DNA of 64,000 nucleotides, taken from contig JANQFH010000056.1 of NCBI GenBank assembly GCA_028277945.1, positions 124,001-188,000 of the forward strand, given 5' to 3'. Positions 37,638 to 46,315 of this stretch are shown here, piece after piece. Source of the DNA: Oligoflexia bacterium. GTDB taxonomy: Bacteria > Bdellovibrionota_G > JANQFH01. Positions within the stretch are counted from its first letter, which is position 1; each line of letters opens with the position of its first letter. The position numbers were made by a program, and so were the translations under genes. Under the pieces are notes generated by a model. It was not told where the DNA came from. It worked only from the letters and a program-made list of their open reading frames with translations, and ran no database searches.

Positions 37638-38375
37638 ATGGCTGAAACCGTGCAATCCGCGCTGATCTTCGATGTTGAGACCTTCTCACCCAGCACTGAC
37701 AGCATCGACCCACACATCAGTGAAGCGCTGACAAAACAGTGCCAGAGTGAAGCAGAACGCCAGGAGGCGCGCCAGCTGTTTGGTCTCTATGCGGTTGCCG
37801 CACAGGTCGCCTGTGTCGGTCTCTTTGATCCGCGCCGTCAGCGGCCAGCGGTTTTTTACCGCCAGGATCTCGGCACCATCGAAAAGGCAAACTACGTTGA
37901 GTGGGAGGAAGAAGCGCTTGAAGTCAACATCCAGGGATTTGATGGCGAGGTAGCGCTGCTGGAGGCGCTGTGGCCGGCAATTGAGCAGTTCGACACGATC
38001 ATCACCTTCAACGGTCGCAACTTTGACTGTCCCTTTCTTATGCACCGCTCTTTTATTCTCGGTGTTGAGGTTAAGCGACATCTCTTTAGTAACCGCTACA
38101 ACATCAGAAAACATCTTGATCTCTGTGATTACCTCAGTGGCTTCGGTGCCAGCCGTCGCTACTCTCTCGATGTCTGGGCACGCTCGCTACGCGTGAAGTC
38201 ACCCAAGGATGAGGGCATCGATGGTTCGCAGGTGGGCGAATTGATTAAGGCAGGTAACATCCAAGCAGTTGCCAACTACTGTATCGGCGATGTTATTGCC
38301 ACGGCCAAACTAGCAAAAGCCGCTTGTAAGAGCTTCACCAACGATCTTGCTGACTTTGTCCCACTGTTTAGATAG
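37638..38375 (+). CDS. DEDD-family 3'-5' exonuclease (PolB-exonuclease-like)
   Basis: The 245-residue protein has the RNase H-like exonuclease motifs: Exo I IFDVETFSP, Exo II ITFNGRNFDCPFL and Exo III region NYCIGDVIATAKL, spaced as in the PF10108-type predicted 3'-5' exonucleases related to the proofreading domain of family B polymerases. It acts on nucleic acid 3' ends; DNA or RNA preference is unknown. ATG 37638 is preferred; the frame is open into the preceding gene. It follows the RNase Z-like gene by 31 bp. Confidence 0.82.
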   Translation: MAETVQSALIFDVETFSPSTDSIDPHISEALTKQCQSEAERQEARQLFGLYAVAAQVACVGLFDPRRQRPAVFYRQDLGTIEKANYVEWEEEALEVNIQGFDGEVALLEALWPAIEQFDTIITFNGRNFDCPFLMHRSFILGVEVKRHLFSNRYNIRKHLDLCDYLSGFGASRRYSLDVWARSLRVKSPKDEGIDGSQVGELIKAGNIQAVANYCIGDVIATAKLAKAACKSFTNDLADFVPLFR

Positions 38376-38378
38376 ACA

Positions 38379-38409
38379 CCCTAGAAGGTACGGCCTTACT
38401 TTTTAGGGA
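38379..38409. repeat. Single REP-like unit
   Basis: CCCTAGAAGGTACGGCCTTA and the following CTTTTTAGGGA form one copy of the 33-bp unit that occurs twice, head to head, at 46316-46381. It differs by one extra T and in its last bases. It lies between the convergent exonuclease and regulator genes, immediately after the exonuclease stop. Confidence 0.8.
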
Positions 38410-38417
38410 TAGGTCCT

Positions 38418-38822
38418 TTACTTCTTGTCGTCTTCCAAATCTTCTTCAATAGCCAGAGCAGTAAGCAAAGCGCTAAAGATAGCTCGCCGCTTCTTCTCTG
38501 GTAGAGCAATTTCAGCGGCTATCTTGTCAGACTCCTGTGGACGGTATTTCCTTAACATAGCTTGATAGTTGCGCACGAAATCAATGAGAGTATCTATATC
38601 AAAATCATAGCAGTAGATGAGTGCTGCTGTCCAAGTATCTAAACCACCTTCCCCCTTTAAGAGATTATTGACCGAAACCGGTGCCTGACCTAAAAACTTA
38701 GCTAGCTTCTCCTTATCTTTTGCTGTACGAATTTTCTTGCGTAGCGTGCTTCTTAAAAAGTCGCGCAGAGGCGCTGCCAAATCTGCTGTTTTGTCATTCT
38801 TTCTACTGTATTTCTTGGGCAT
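38418..38822 (-). CDS. XRE-like HTH regulator
   Basis: The 134-residue protein has a helix-turn-helix (KEKLAKFLGQAPVSVNNLLK) near residues 38-58, a helical extension, and an acidic C-terminal tail (ALAIEEDLEDDKK). It is divergent from an orphan gene across an AT-rich region with inverted repeats, and probably represses itself and that gene. A perfect TAACATGTTA palindrome sits 18 bp before the start, between a weak -35 and a TATAAG -10-like box. The pair has the look of an acquired module. Confidence 0.7.
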   Translation of the reverse strand: MPKKYSRKNDKTADLAAPLRDFLRSTLRKKIRTAKDKEKLAKFLGQAPVSVNNLLKGEGGLDTWTAALIYCYDFDIDTLIDFVRNYQAMLRKYRPQESDKIAAEIALPEKKRRAIFSALLTALAIEEDLEDDKK

Positions 38823-38989
38823 GGGCCTCTTATACCATGTAACATGTTATTTGTTGTCTTGTAGGTAGCTTAGATCGTCCTCTATGTGCCGATTCATTTC
38901 TAAGTATCTAAAATTACTATATTTATAAATTTTGACAGTAAGAACAGAATATAGTAATTATTAATATATAAATTATTTATTAATTAAAA
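38823..38989. promoter_or_regulatory. Divergent AT-rich control region with two inverted repeats
   Basis: On the plus strand TTGACA (38932-38937), 17 bp, TAATTA (38955-38960) forms a promoter for the orphan gene. The arms ATTACTATATT (38913-38923) and AATATAGTAAT (38948-38958) are a perfect 11-bp inverted repeat flanking that -35. A separate 10-bp palindrome TAACATGTTA (38840-38849) lies at the regulator end. Both look like operators. Confidence 0.65.
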
Positions 38990-39445
38990 ATGAAAAACTC
39001 TCACAAGAGCAGCCATACTTCTCTTATCGATCCACAGTTCAAAGGATTAATTTTTGACGACTTTGCAAACCTAGCACAAAGCTACGATGCATTGATTAAA
39101 GAATTCTACGGCTACTATAAGGAAAAAGGGCATGATAGGCCGAATATGTTTGGTTTTGTTGCTGTCCGACATGTTGTCAAGTTTTCTTCTTCTACAAAGT
39201 CTGTCTTTACTGAAAACATTGTTGGACAAAAAACAACGGCAATCCACGCTCCTCTTATTCCCGGTGAAAGCCAAGAAGAGCAGAACGAAAGACGTATCAA
39301 ACTGTTAACAGCATTTGATCACACCAAGCGCGCTTCTCATATTTTAGCCATGTCACTACTTGTTGGTCTGCTTAGAGGTCGTGGCATAAAAAAACTCATC
39401 AAAAAACACATGGAAGATGACATCAAAACAAGTAAGAAGAGATAG
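38990..39445 (+). CDS. Orphan protein, unknown
   Basis: The 151-residue basic protein has no family I recognise. It is mostly helical, with a hydrophobic stretch (HILAMSLLVGLLRGRG) near residues 118-135 and a Lys-rich tail. The ATG has no Shine-Dalgarno and follows an A/T-rich leader of about 22 nt. It is divergent from an XRE-like regulator and is bounded by a REP-like unit on one side and a strong hairpin on the other. A toxin-like role is possible but unsupported. Confidence 0.55.
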   Translation: MKNSHKSSHTSLIDPQFKGLIFDDFANLAQSYDALIKEFYGYYKEKGHDRPNMFGFVAVRHVVKFSSSTKSVFTENIVGQKTTAIHAPLIPGESQEEQNERRIKLLTAFDHTKRASHILAMSLLVGLLRGRGIKKLIKKHMEDDIKTSKKR

Positions 39446-39479
39446 TGCACCCCTCACAATCCTTCTCAGGGTCCCATCA

Positions 39480-39511
39480 GGGGAGCTGTAACTTACCTGT
39501 TGCAGCTCCCC
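39480..39511. terminator. Hairpin between orphan gene and radC
   Basis: GGGGAGCTG (39480-39488) and CAGCTCCCC (39503-39511) form a perfect 9-bp GC-rich stem with a 14-nt loop. It lies between two convergent genes. No U-run follows on either strand, so it is a poor intrinsic terminator by the standard rule, but position supports a transcript-end role. Confidence 0.5.
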
Positions 39512-39531
39512 GCCGTTTATACAGAGTTATT

Positions 39532-40215
39532 TCACGTTTTAAATCTGTCAGCAAAGCTGTAGTATCTATGGCGGCTGCATACAATAATATGATCGATGAG
39601 GGGGATGCCGAGAAGTTCACCAATACAGGTTAGCTTTACCGTTAGCTTCTTATCTTCCTCGCTCGGACGTGGATCTCCGCTGGGATGATTATGAACCACA
39701 GCAAGAGCAGAGGCTTGTTCGCGTACGGCTAAATGAAAAACTTCACGCGGATGAACGTGAACGCCATTGGTAGAACCAATCGCTATGGTTTGTTTGCACA
39801 ACAAGCGGTGGCGAGCATTCAAGAGCAATACCACAAAGTGTTCGCGTCGCTGTCGTTCTAACGCTCTATGCATGAGAGATACGATTGCCTCGCTTGAATC
39901 TATTTTTGGCTGCTCTGCGTCGTCTAATTCACTAAGGCGGTTGGCAATTTCAAAGGCAGCCTTTATTCGACAGCACTTCACAAGGCCGATACCCCTGAGA
40001 GCACAGATCTCCTCGAATCCCATCTGTTCTACACCTACGAGATTGCCTCCTTGCTGCAACAGCGTACGACTAAGCTCTAGCGCTGAAAGACCCTGTTTTG
40101 TATCCCCGGTATTAAGTAGGATAGCGAGTAACTCTCCGTCGCTCAGCTGCCCGGCACCTAGACTTTGCAGACGTTCACAAGGCCTTTCTTTTTTTGGCCA
40201 CTGCTTCATCGACAT
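39532..40215 (-). CDS. radC: RadC/JAB domain protein
   Basis: The 227-residue protein has the N-terminal RadC helix-hairpin region (KQWPKKERPCERLQSLGAGQLSDGELLA begins it; later ICALRGIGLVKCCRIKAAFE) and the JAB/MPN+ metalloprotease-like domain with the motif VVHNHPSGDPRPSEED. Once named for DNA repair, the true role is unsettled. ATG 40215 is chosen over a TTG 21 bases upstream since MSMKQWPKKERP matches the family opening. Confidence 0.92.
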   Translation of the reverse strand: MSMKQWPKKERPCERLQSLGAGQLSDGELLAILLNTGDTKQGLSALELSRTLLQQGGNLVGVEQMGFEEICALRGIGLVKCCRIKAAFEIANRLSELDDAEQPKIDSSEAIVSLMHRALERQRREHFVVLLLNARHRLLCKQTIAIGSTNGVHVHPREVFHLAVREQASALAVVHNHPSGDPRPSEEDKKLTVKLTCIGELLGIPLIDHIIVCSRHRYYSFADRFKT

Positions 40216-40325
40216 GGTCGGTTTGACGACAAGCAAAATTTAAGCCAAGTCTAACTGTTCTAGTTGCAAGTTTTGCTCTCTGATGCCAAGAACAACCGTT
40301 CGGAATCCGAACCTTCTAGGGTTGT

Positions 40326-41717
40326 CTACAACCCGGGTTTGGTTTGGCGTTTAAGGTCTAGAGCGCGCTCCAGTTCATCCGCTGGGAGCACCTGCCACTC
40401 TGTGGCAATTTCGCGGACGGTTTTGCCGGTGCGGTGGGACTCTTTGGCAATCTCAGCGGCTTTGTCATAGCCAATGTGGGGCGCCAGTGCTGTGGCCAAG
40501 GCGAGTGACTGCTCATTCATACGAGCTATCTTGTCACGATGCGCTCTAAGAGCGACAACCAGCTTTTCCGTAAACATCTCAACTGCGGCAGCCAGCAAGC
40601 GAAGCTGCTCGTGCAGATTCCTAGCGATAAGCGGCAACATGGTGTTGAGCTCAAAGTTTCCCTTGATGCCACCCACAGTGATCGCCGCATCATTGCCAAT
40701 AACCTGGGCACAAGCCATGAGTAGGGATTCCGCAATCACCGGGTTGACCTTACCTGGCATGATGCTGGAGCCAGGCTGCACCGCAGGGATCTCCAACTCA
40801 CCAAGACCAAGGCGCGGGCCAGAGCCAAGCCAACGAATGTCGTTGGCGACTTTCATCAAACCTACTGCAATACGTTTTAACGTACCGCTGAGCTGCACTG
40901 CCACATCTTGAGAGGCCTGGGCGGCAAAGTGGTTAGGAGTCTCAACAAAGTCGATACCAGACATCTTGCTCAGCTGCTTAGCGACTAGACGGCCAAACTG
41001 CGCCTCGGTGTTGATGCCCGTACCCACGGCAGTACCGCCTATCGCCAGCTGTCGTAGGGATTCAGCAGCATGCTCGAGAGCCGCCAAACCCTGTGACACC
41101 TGCGCTGCAAAACCAGAAAACTCCTGGCCCAGCCGAATAGGCGTGGCGTCTTGTAAGTGGGTGCGACCGATTTTGACAACATCGTCAAACTCCTTGGCTT
41201 TGGCTTGCAGTGCCTTGTGTAGTTTGGTGAGCGCCGGCTTGAGTTTTCTGTGGATCAGCAGTGCCGCGGCAACGTGGATGGCTGTAGGAAAGACATCGTT
41301 ACTCGACTGACCGAAGTTGACGTGGTCGTTCGGATGCACAGGATCTTTAGAACCCACCTTGCCACCGAGAATCTGGATGGCACGGTTGCTGATCACCTCG
41401 TTGGTGTTCATGTTGCTGCTAGTGCCAGAGCCGGTCTGGAAGACATCAATAGGAAAGTGAGCATCTAATCTGCCTTCGATAACCTCACGCGCTGCTTCGG
41501 CAATGGCATCGGCAACTTTACCATCGATATGACCGAGATCTTTGTTGACCGCTGCTGCAGCCAACTTGATCATACCGAGGGCTTCGAGCATCTCACGGCT
41601 TAGAGGCTCTCCGGAGACGGTAAAGTTAGCCACCGCCCGAGCGGTCTGCGCCCCATAGAGCATCTTGGTTGGCACCTCAAATTCACCCATGGAATCTCTT
41701 TCTCGACGAGACGACAT
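40326..41717 (-). CDS. fumC: Fumarate hydratase, class II
   Basis: FumC interconverts fumarate and malate in the TCA cycle. The 463-residue protein has RDSMGEFEVPTKMLYGAQT, QTGSGTSSNMNTNEVI, HPNDHVNFGQSSNDVFPTA, KIGRTHLQDATPIRLGQE, GTAVGTG and the superfamily signature GSSIMPGKVNPV. The ATG follows directly on the mlaD stop (TAG then ATG), so it is the last gene of the mla transcript, an unusual partner. Confidence 0.95.
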   Translation of the reverse strand: MSSRRERDSMGEFEVPTKMLYGAQTARAVANFTVSGEPLSREMLEALGMIKLAAAAVNKDLGHIDGKVADAIAEAAREVIEGRLDAHFPIDVFQTGSGTSSNMNTNEVISNRAIQILGGKVGSKDPVHPNDHVNFGQSSNDVFPTAIHVAAALLIHRKLKPALTKLHKALQAKAKEFDDVVKIGRTHLQDATPIRLGQEFSGFAAQVSQGLAALEHAAESLRQLAIGGTAVGTGINTEAQFGRLVAKQLSKMSGIDFVETPNHFAAQASQDVAVQLSGTLKRIAVGLMKVANDIRWLGSGPRLGLGELEIPAVQPGSSIMPGKVNPVIAESLLMACAQVIGNDAAITVGGIKGNFELNTMLPLIARNLHEQLRLLAAAVEMFTEKLVVALRAHRDKIARMNEQSLALATALAPHIGYDKAAEIAKESHRTGKTVREIATEWQVLPADELERALDLKRQTKPGL

Positions 41718-42560
41718 CTAAAACACCGACACCTTAAAATACTTACGTGGGTTCTTTTTGATGTCCTGGACTAAAGCTGTAAGCTCCTTGGTGAGCGTGT
41801 CGAGGTTGTCATAGAGCTTGCTGTCACCGAGAAACTTACCGAAGTTGCTCTCTGGACTCTTTATCTTGCTCAAAACCTCGGACAGGTCTGCTGCCGCCTG
41901 GCGTAGCGCCTCGTAAAGCTGAGGATCATGAGCGAGTTTGCCAAGCGTACTGTCGCTCTTTAGAGCACTGTCCAAATTGCCTACCAGGCGCTCGGCACTA
42001 TCATAGAGGTCGGCATCACTGACGAGCTTACCGAGGGTGCCTTTGGACGCGGTCACCTTCTCCAAGATCTCATTAAGCTTATCCACCGCTTCACGAGCAC
42101 GCGCCACCGCATGCGACGTGTCTGACATCAGATCAAAGACCGTTCCACCGCTCATGGCAGGCAGCATACCACCTTCAGGCAAGAGTGGATCCTCGGGTTT
42201 GCCCGGATGGATGAGGATAAACTTATCTCCTAACACACCCATGGTCTCGATGCTGAGGCTGCTACTGGTCTTGATAAACGGCCGAATCTCTTCGCGTACC
42301 TCCATAGTCAACACCACCGAGCCATCATCTTGAAAGGCGATCTTTTTAACGCTGCCCACCTCCACGCCAGAAAACTGCACCGGTGCACCGCTACTCAATC
42401 CTTTTAGATCCATCAGGTGTGCCTGCACCTGTTTGGTCCTGGCAAACAGGCCGCGATTCTGATCGACTTTCAACACGACATAAGCAACCACAGCAACCGC
42501 GGCTAGGGCAATAATCCCTACCTTGAGCTCTGGCCAACCTGGTTCATGGCTCAATTTCAT
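41718..42560 (-). CDS. mlaD: MCE/MlaD-family phospholipid-transport substrate-binding protein
   Basis: The 280-residue protein has one N-terminal transmembrane helix (ELKVGIIALAAVAVVAYVVL), one MCE domain (GLSSGAPVQFSGVEVGSVKKI; then GDKFILI), and a long C-terminal helical tail. MlaD forms the periplasmic ring of an ABC system that moves phospholipids between membranes. The ATG at 42560 overlaps the mlaF stop by 4 bp (ATGA). Longer open frame upstream lies inside mlaF and is discarded. Confidence 0.92.
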   Translation of the reverse strand: MKLSHEPGWPELKVGIIALAAVAVVAYVVLKVDQNRGLFARTKQVQAHLMDLKGLSSGAPVQFSGVEVGSVKKIAFQDDGSVVLTMEVREEIRPFIKTSSSLSIETMGVLGDKFILIHPGKPEDPLLPEGGMLPAMSGGTVFDLMSDTSHAVARAREAVDKLNEILEKVTASKGTLGKLVSDADLYDSAERLVGNLDSALKSDSTLGKLAHDPQLYEALRQAAADLSEVLSKIKSPESNFGKFLGDSKLYDNLDTLTKELTALVQDIKKNPRKYFKVSVF

Positions 42561-43354
42561 TTGAAGCTCTCCAGACGTTTCCTGGCAATACCCAGGATCG
42601 CATCGATATTGCACGTTACCAAATCTGCTGGCGATGGGGAAATGAAAGAGGTGATGCGCTTATCCTCAGCCTGCTTAAGCTCTTGCACGGTACCCGTAAA
42701 GATGAGCTCGCCGCGATGAAGCAAGGCAATCTGGCTGGCCACGGCAAAGGCGTGCTCAAGATCGTGGGTGACGACAATACTGGTAATCTCACTCTCATCC
42801 TTAAGCATTTTGATGAAGCTGCTGATGTTACGCGCGTTGATTGGATCTAAACCGGCAGTTGGTTCATCAAACAGTATCATCTCCGCCCCACTGGCAAGAG
42901 CTCTGGCAATGGCAATCCGCTTCTTCTCACCACCAGAGAGCTCCCACGGCATCTTGTTAGCAAAATCTGGCATGCCAACAAAGCAGAGCGCTTGATACAC
43001 CACCTGCTCAATTTCCTCTGCAGATAACATCGACTCTTCAATCAACCGGTAACCGACGTTTTCACTAACCGTTAAAGAGTCAAAGAGGGCACCGTGCTGA
43101 AAGACGATGGCCAGACGTTTGCGCATGCGGCGCAAAGCCTTGGCATCCATAGTCGTGAGCGCTTCACCATCGACAATAATCTCACCGCTTGTCGGTGCTA
43201 TGAGCCCAAGCAACAATTTTAAGATCGTTGTCTTTCCCGAGCCAGAGGCGCCAAGCATCACCTGAGTCTCGCCACGCTTAACTGAGAAGCAGACATTGTG
43301 TAAGATGGACTTATTGTCGATTTCAAAACAGACGTTTTTAAACTCTACTTGCAT
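42557..43354 (-). CDS. mlaF: MlaF-family ABC transporter ATPase
   Basis: The 265-residue ATPase has Walker A LGASGSGKTT, a Q loop (VFQHGALFDSLTV), the signature LSGGEKKR, Walker B MILFDEPTAGLDP and the H-loop VTHDLEH. It powers the lipid-transport system with the adjacent MlaE permease and MlaD. It begins 19 bp after mlaE. Confidence 0.94.
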   Translation of the reverse strand: MQVEFKNVCFEIDNKSILHNVCFSVKRGETQVMLGASGSGKTTILKLLLGLIAPTSGEIIVDGEALTTMDAKALRRMRKRLAIVFQHGALFDSLTVSENVGYRLIEESMLSAEEIEQVVYQALCFVGMPDFANKMPWELSGGEKKRIAIARALASGAEMILFDEPTAGLDPINARNISSFIKMLKDESEITSIVVTHDLEHAFAVASQIALLHRGELIFTGTVQELKQAEDKRITSFISPSPADLVTCNIDAILGIARKRLESFK

Positions 43355-43373
43355 ATACTAACACTCTAACCAA

Positions 43374-44132
43374 CTATCCAAAAATAACGATCATCACCTT
43401 GGTAATTACAAAGTCAAAGAGGATCACGAGAATTGTACTGACAACCACCGCACGGGTCGTTGCATGCCCTACACCACGGGCATCGCGTTCTGCAGTCATA
43501 CCATAAAAGGAGCCACATAGGCTGACGATGACGCCAAAGACAATCGGTTTGATAATTCCCATGAGCAGGTCACTGCCTTCAAGGATGCCGTAGGTATCAC
43601 TCCAGTAAACGGTTGTGCTCACGCCGAGATAGTTGGTACAGATGATCGCTCCGCCAATAAGGGCGACTGCATCCATAATCATCGTCAGGAGTGGTAACAT
43701 GATCAGACAGGCAATCAGCCTGGAGACCACCACCCGTTTGACAGGATCAATACCCTCGGCCTCAATGGCATCGATCTGCTCGGTAACCACCATCGAGCTA
43801 ATCTGTGAGGCGATACCCGCGCCAACACGGCCGGCAAACACCAGTGCCGTTAGCACGGGACCAAGCTCTTTGATAATGCCAATGGAGACAATCTTGCCAA
43901 CGCTGTGCGAGACACCAAAGCGTTGCAGACCAACGCCGGTCTGCAGCGTAAACACCATACCGGTAAAGAGACCAGTGAGAACGACGATAAACAGCGAGCC
44001 CATACCCACACGGTCGAGCTGATGGATGGTGTCTGAGATATACTGCTTACCGGTGATCGACTGGATAAAGGCGTGCCAAGAAAACTGCAGAAAGTTTTGA
44101 AAGCGAAAAATACCCTGTCTAACAAGCCGCAT
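43374..44132 (-). CDS. mlaE: MlaE-family ABC transporter permease
   Basis: The 252-residue permease has the family blocks GMVFTLQTGVGLQRFG, KELGPVLTALVFAGRVGAGIAS and EQIDAIEAEGIDPVKRVVVSR, with five or six membrane spans. First gene of mlaE-mlaF-mlaD-fumC. The start is set at ATG 44132 because GGGAG lies 5 nt upstream. mlaB, mlaC and mlaA are not in this window. Confidence 0.94.
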   Translation of the reverse strand: MRLVRQGIFRFQNFLQFSWHAFIQSITGKQYISDTIHQLDRVGMGSLFIVVLTGLFTGMVFTLQTGVGLQRFGVSHSVGKIVSIGIIKELGPVLTALVFAGRVGAGIASQISSMVVTEQIDAIEAEGIDPVKRVVVSRLIACLIMLPLLTMIMDAVALIGGAIICTNYLGVSTTVYWSDTYGILEGSDLLMGIIKPIVFGVIVSLCGSFYGMTAERDARGVGHATTRAVVVSTILVILFDFVITKVMIVIFG

Positions 44133-44209
44133 CACCACTCCCGCCTGGCAGCAGGCGAAGTGGTCTGACAATAGAAAAATCTTTTTAAATTATCAAGTTA
44201 AATGAAATA

Positions 44210-44812
44210 TCAGTCGGCAAAACGAACCCGCATGTCCCAGTCCTCGCCTGCTTCAGGAAGGTCGGGATTATTCAGACAGGCATCGAACTTCTGACGACTA
44301 CGTATGGTATAGGTACCATCGCCAAATTTTAGGGAGAGAAAGTCGAGGGTAACAATCATCTCTGTTCCGTCTGCGCTCAGGTTAATGTCGAAGAAACTGG
44401 TGAACGACTTAACAAGATTAAAAACACCCGGCGCTTCCAAATCTGTTTTGTCTTCTTCTCCTGTCCAAACAAAGATGTCATTGTTGAAATAGAAGTCAAT
44501 GAGCTCACAGTTGCCAATCGGATAGGTCCAAGTAATGATAGCCGTTGTCACGCCGTCGATAAACATGGTCCACATACCATCCTCACCTATTTGCAGTGCA
44601 GGATCGGTTGTCACAGAAAAGCTCACAGGTAGGGCAGGATCGTCAGCCACCGAAGGTGCAGGCGAGTTATCGCTACTACTGTCCGTACTGTCTCCGTCAC
44701 TGGTCAGCTCACTGCTGTTGCCGCCACAGCCAACTAGCAATAGCACTGTTAGTAGCAACAGAAAACGTGTGACGATCTTGAATAGTTGATTAGCATACTT
44801 ACCTGTCGTCAT
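44210..44812 (-). CDS. Small lipoprotein, paralogue 1
   Basis: From ATG 44812 the 200-residue product has a lipoprotein signal peptide (FLLLLTVLLLVGC). A Ser/Asp-rich low-complexity linker follows (SDGDSTDSSSDNS), then a beta-rich domain with PVSFSVTTDPALQIGEDGMW. That last block matches TFTVATVPALFVGPDGKW of the next upstream lipoprotein (45020-45577), so the two are tandem paralogues. No known family. GAGG lies 9 nt before the ATG. Confidence 0.65.
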   Translation of the reverse strand: MTTGKYANQLFKIVTRFLLLLTVLLLVGCGGNSSELTSDGDSTDSSSDNSPAPSVADDPALPVSFSVTTDPALQIGEDGMWTMFIDGVTTAIITWTYPIGNCELIDFYFNNDIFVWTGEEDKTDLEAPGVFNLVKSFTSFFDINLSADGTEMIVTLDFLSLKFGDGTYTIRSRQKFDACLNNPDLPEAGEDWDMRVRFAD

Positions 44813-44943
44813 GATTTGCATCCTCATCCGAGTAGCTTGTCTCGCTTAATTTTCTTTGGGTGGGAAAAATGACCCATCAGCCGCTAAAGGGAGCAAATTG
44901 CGTACCAACGGCATTTGTGGGCCAACAGCTTAATTTTATAACA

Positions 44944-44971
44944 AAAAAGCGGCTGAAACCAGCCGCTTTTT
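44944..44971. terminator. Rho-independent terminator (works in either direction)
   Basis: AAAAAGCGGCTG, loop AAAC, CAGCCGCTTTTT: a perfect 12-bp stem, the GC part bounded by A5/T5, so a U-tract follows on both strands. It sits 48 nt after the stop of the upstream lipoprotein gene (45020) on the minus strand, separating the two lipoprotein paralogues. It is the only textbook terminator I see in the window. Confidence 0.9.
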
Positions 44972-45019
44972 AGAAAACCTTGAAAACTTTACCGATTTTT
45001 AGGGGAACTTTTCTTCCGC

Positions 45020-45577
45020 TTAGTCGAAAGTGGCTATAAACGTAAAGGTTTCACTACCACTCGACTCAGGGGGGCCACCATAGGTGACGGTGATCTCACA
45101 CTCCTGATCTCCGAGAAAGACGGTTGGAAAGTTTATGGTAACGGCGTGAAATTCACCTTCAACATAATCAAGTGTAAAGTGCACGATCTCTTCTAAAGAG
45201 AGCAGGTCCGCAGACAAAAACCCACCTTCATCTGGACAGCTGATGAACATAGAAGATTTCTCTTCGAGTAAGGTCACCGCATCGAACTGACCTAGACCTG
45301 AATCCCACGGCGCGGAAATGGTTATGCTGACTGCGCCGTTGATATGGGTAAGCATCCACTTACCGTCGGGACCGACGAAGAGTGCGGGTACTGTGGCCAC
45401 GGTAAAAGTTTTGGGAAGGGGGTCAGGCTCCACGGTAGCTGTTTCACTCACAGCAGCGCTTGCTTCTTCCTCCTGCTCTTCATCACCACAGCTAACCACC
45501 AAGAGCAAAACTAACGGCAGTAGAAGAGAGATGATAGAAAGTTTATACCAGCAGTTGCGGGGTGCTTTAATACTCAT
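45020..45577 (-). CDS. Small lipoprotein, paralogue 2
   Basis: The 185-residue product has a lipoprotein signal peptide (IISLLLPLVLLLVVSC), an acidic linker (GDEEQEEEASAAVSE) and a beta-rich domain beginning TFTVATVPALFVGPDGKW, shared with the downstream paralogue. Two Cys (FISCPDE and DQECEITV) may pair. Function unknown. A strong terminator follows. Confidence 0.65.
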   Translation of the reverse strand: MSIKAPRNCWYKLSIISLLLPLVLLLVVSCGDEEQEEEASAAVSETATVEPDPLPKTFTVATVPALFVGPDGKWMLTHINGAVSITISAPWDSGLGQFDAVTLLEEKSSMFISCPDEGGFLSADLLSLEEIVHFTLDYVEGEFHAVTINFPTVFLGDQECEITVTYGGPPESSGSETFTFIATFD

Positions 45578-45803
45578 GTTCGTTTTCCTTCTTTGTTCTA
45601 AGTCTATTATCTAGGTTCGGCGCCCCATGCTATATGACATATCGCATTATCTGTCAAGGCTTACCTCTTGCCTGATATAGCTTCCCGATCAGCATCTGTA
45701 ATAGCTTGATTTAAATGCAAAAAATGGCTTTGCAGCAGGACTTCGTTCCACCGGCCCCTCCCTGCCTTGCCACAGAGTGAGGGTCAAGCTAGAAAGTTAG
45801 GTT

Positions 45804-46211
45804 ATGAGCGGCAAACTCAGAGAGATTGAAAGCAAAACAGTCATGTATATTGAAACAACCGATATACCAGATGGTATAGCGAATACTTTCACTCATCTTG
45901 AGTCGAGACTGCCAACTTTGCGACAGCGAAAGTTTTATGGAGTTATGTTCGGAAATAAATATTGGGCTGCAGTCGAGTTGAAACCTCAGGACGATCCAAC
46001 AGCTATGAAGCTCAAAGTTGGCAAAATCCCTGGGGGAGTCTATATATGCACAAAGTTAAAAGATTGGAGACAAGAGTCGTTAGCCAATGACATTCCGCAA
46101 ACATTCAACGAAATCACCATGGGTAAACATGTTGATCCAACACGACCATTTGTTGAATTCTATCGAAGTCAGCAGGAACTCATTTTGTATGCGCCAGTCA
46201 GAACTGAATAA
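45804..46211 (+). CDS. GyrI-like small-molecule-binding protein
   Basis: The 135-residue protein resembles the effector-binding domain shared by GyrI/SbmC and AraC- or MerR-type regulators: YGVMFGN, then LKVGKIPGGVYICTKLKDW, and the closing RPFVEFYRS....LILYAPV. There is no DNA-binding domain, so it would bind a ligand or protein alone. No link to neighbours. tRNA-Val follows 30 bp downstream on the other strand. Confidence 0.7.
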   Translation: MSGKLREIESKTVMYIETTDIPDGIANTFTHLESRLPTLRQRKFYGVMFGNKYWAAVELKPQDDPTAMKLKVGKIPGGVYICTKLKDWRQESLANDIPQTFNEITMGKHVDPTRPFVEFYRSQQELILYAPVRTE

Positions 46212-46240
46212 CCTTGTTTATTGCAACGGCGTAGGAGTGG

Positions 46241-46312
46241 TGGGCGGAACAGGGATCGAACCTGTGACCCTCGGCGTGTAAAACCGATGCTCTACCGCTG
46301 AGCTATCCGCCC
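46241..46312 (-). tRNA. tRNA-Val (TAC)
   Basis: On the minus strand the 72-nt sequence folds as a cloverleaf: acceptor GGGCGGA/TCCGCCC, D stem GCTC/GAGC, anticodon stem TCGGT/GCCGA with loop TTTACAC (anticodon TAC), T stem ACAGG/CCTGT with TTCGATC. CCA is not encoded. A 66-bp REPIN-like palindrome lies 3 bp upstream of its 5' end. Confidence 0.95.
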
Positions 46313-46315
46313 TCT

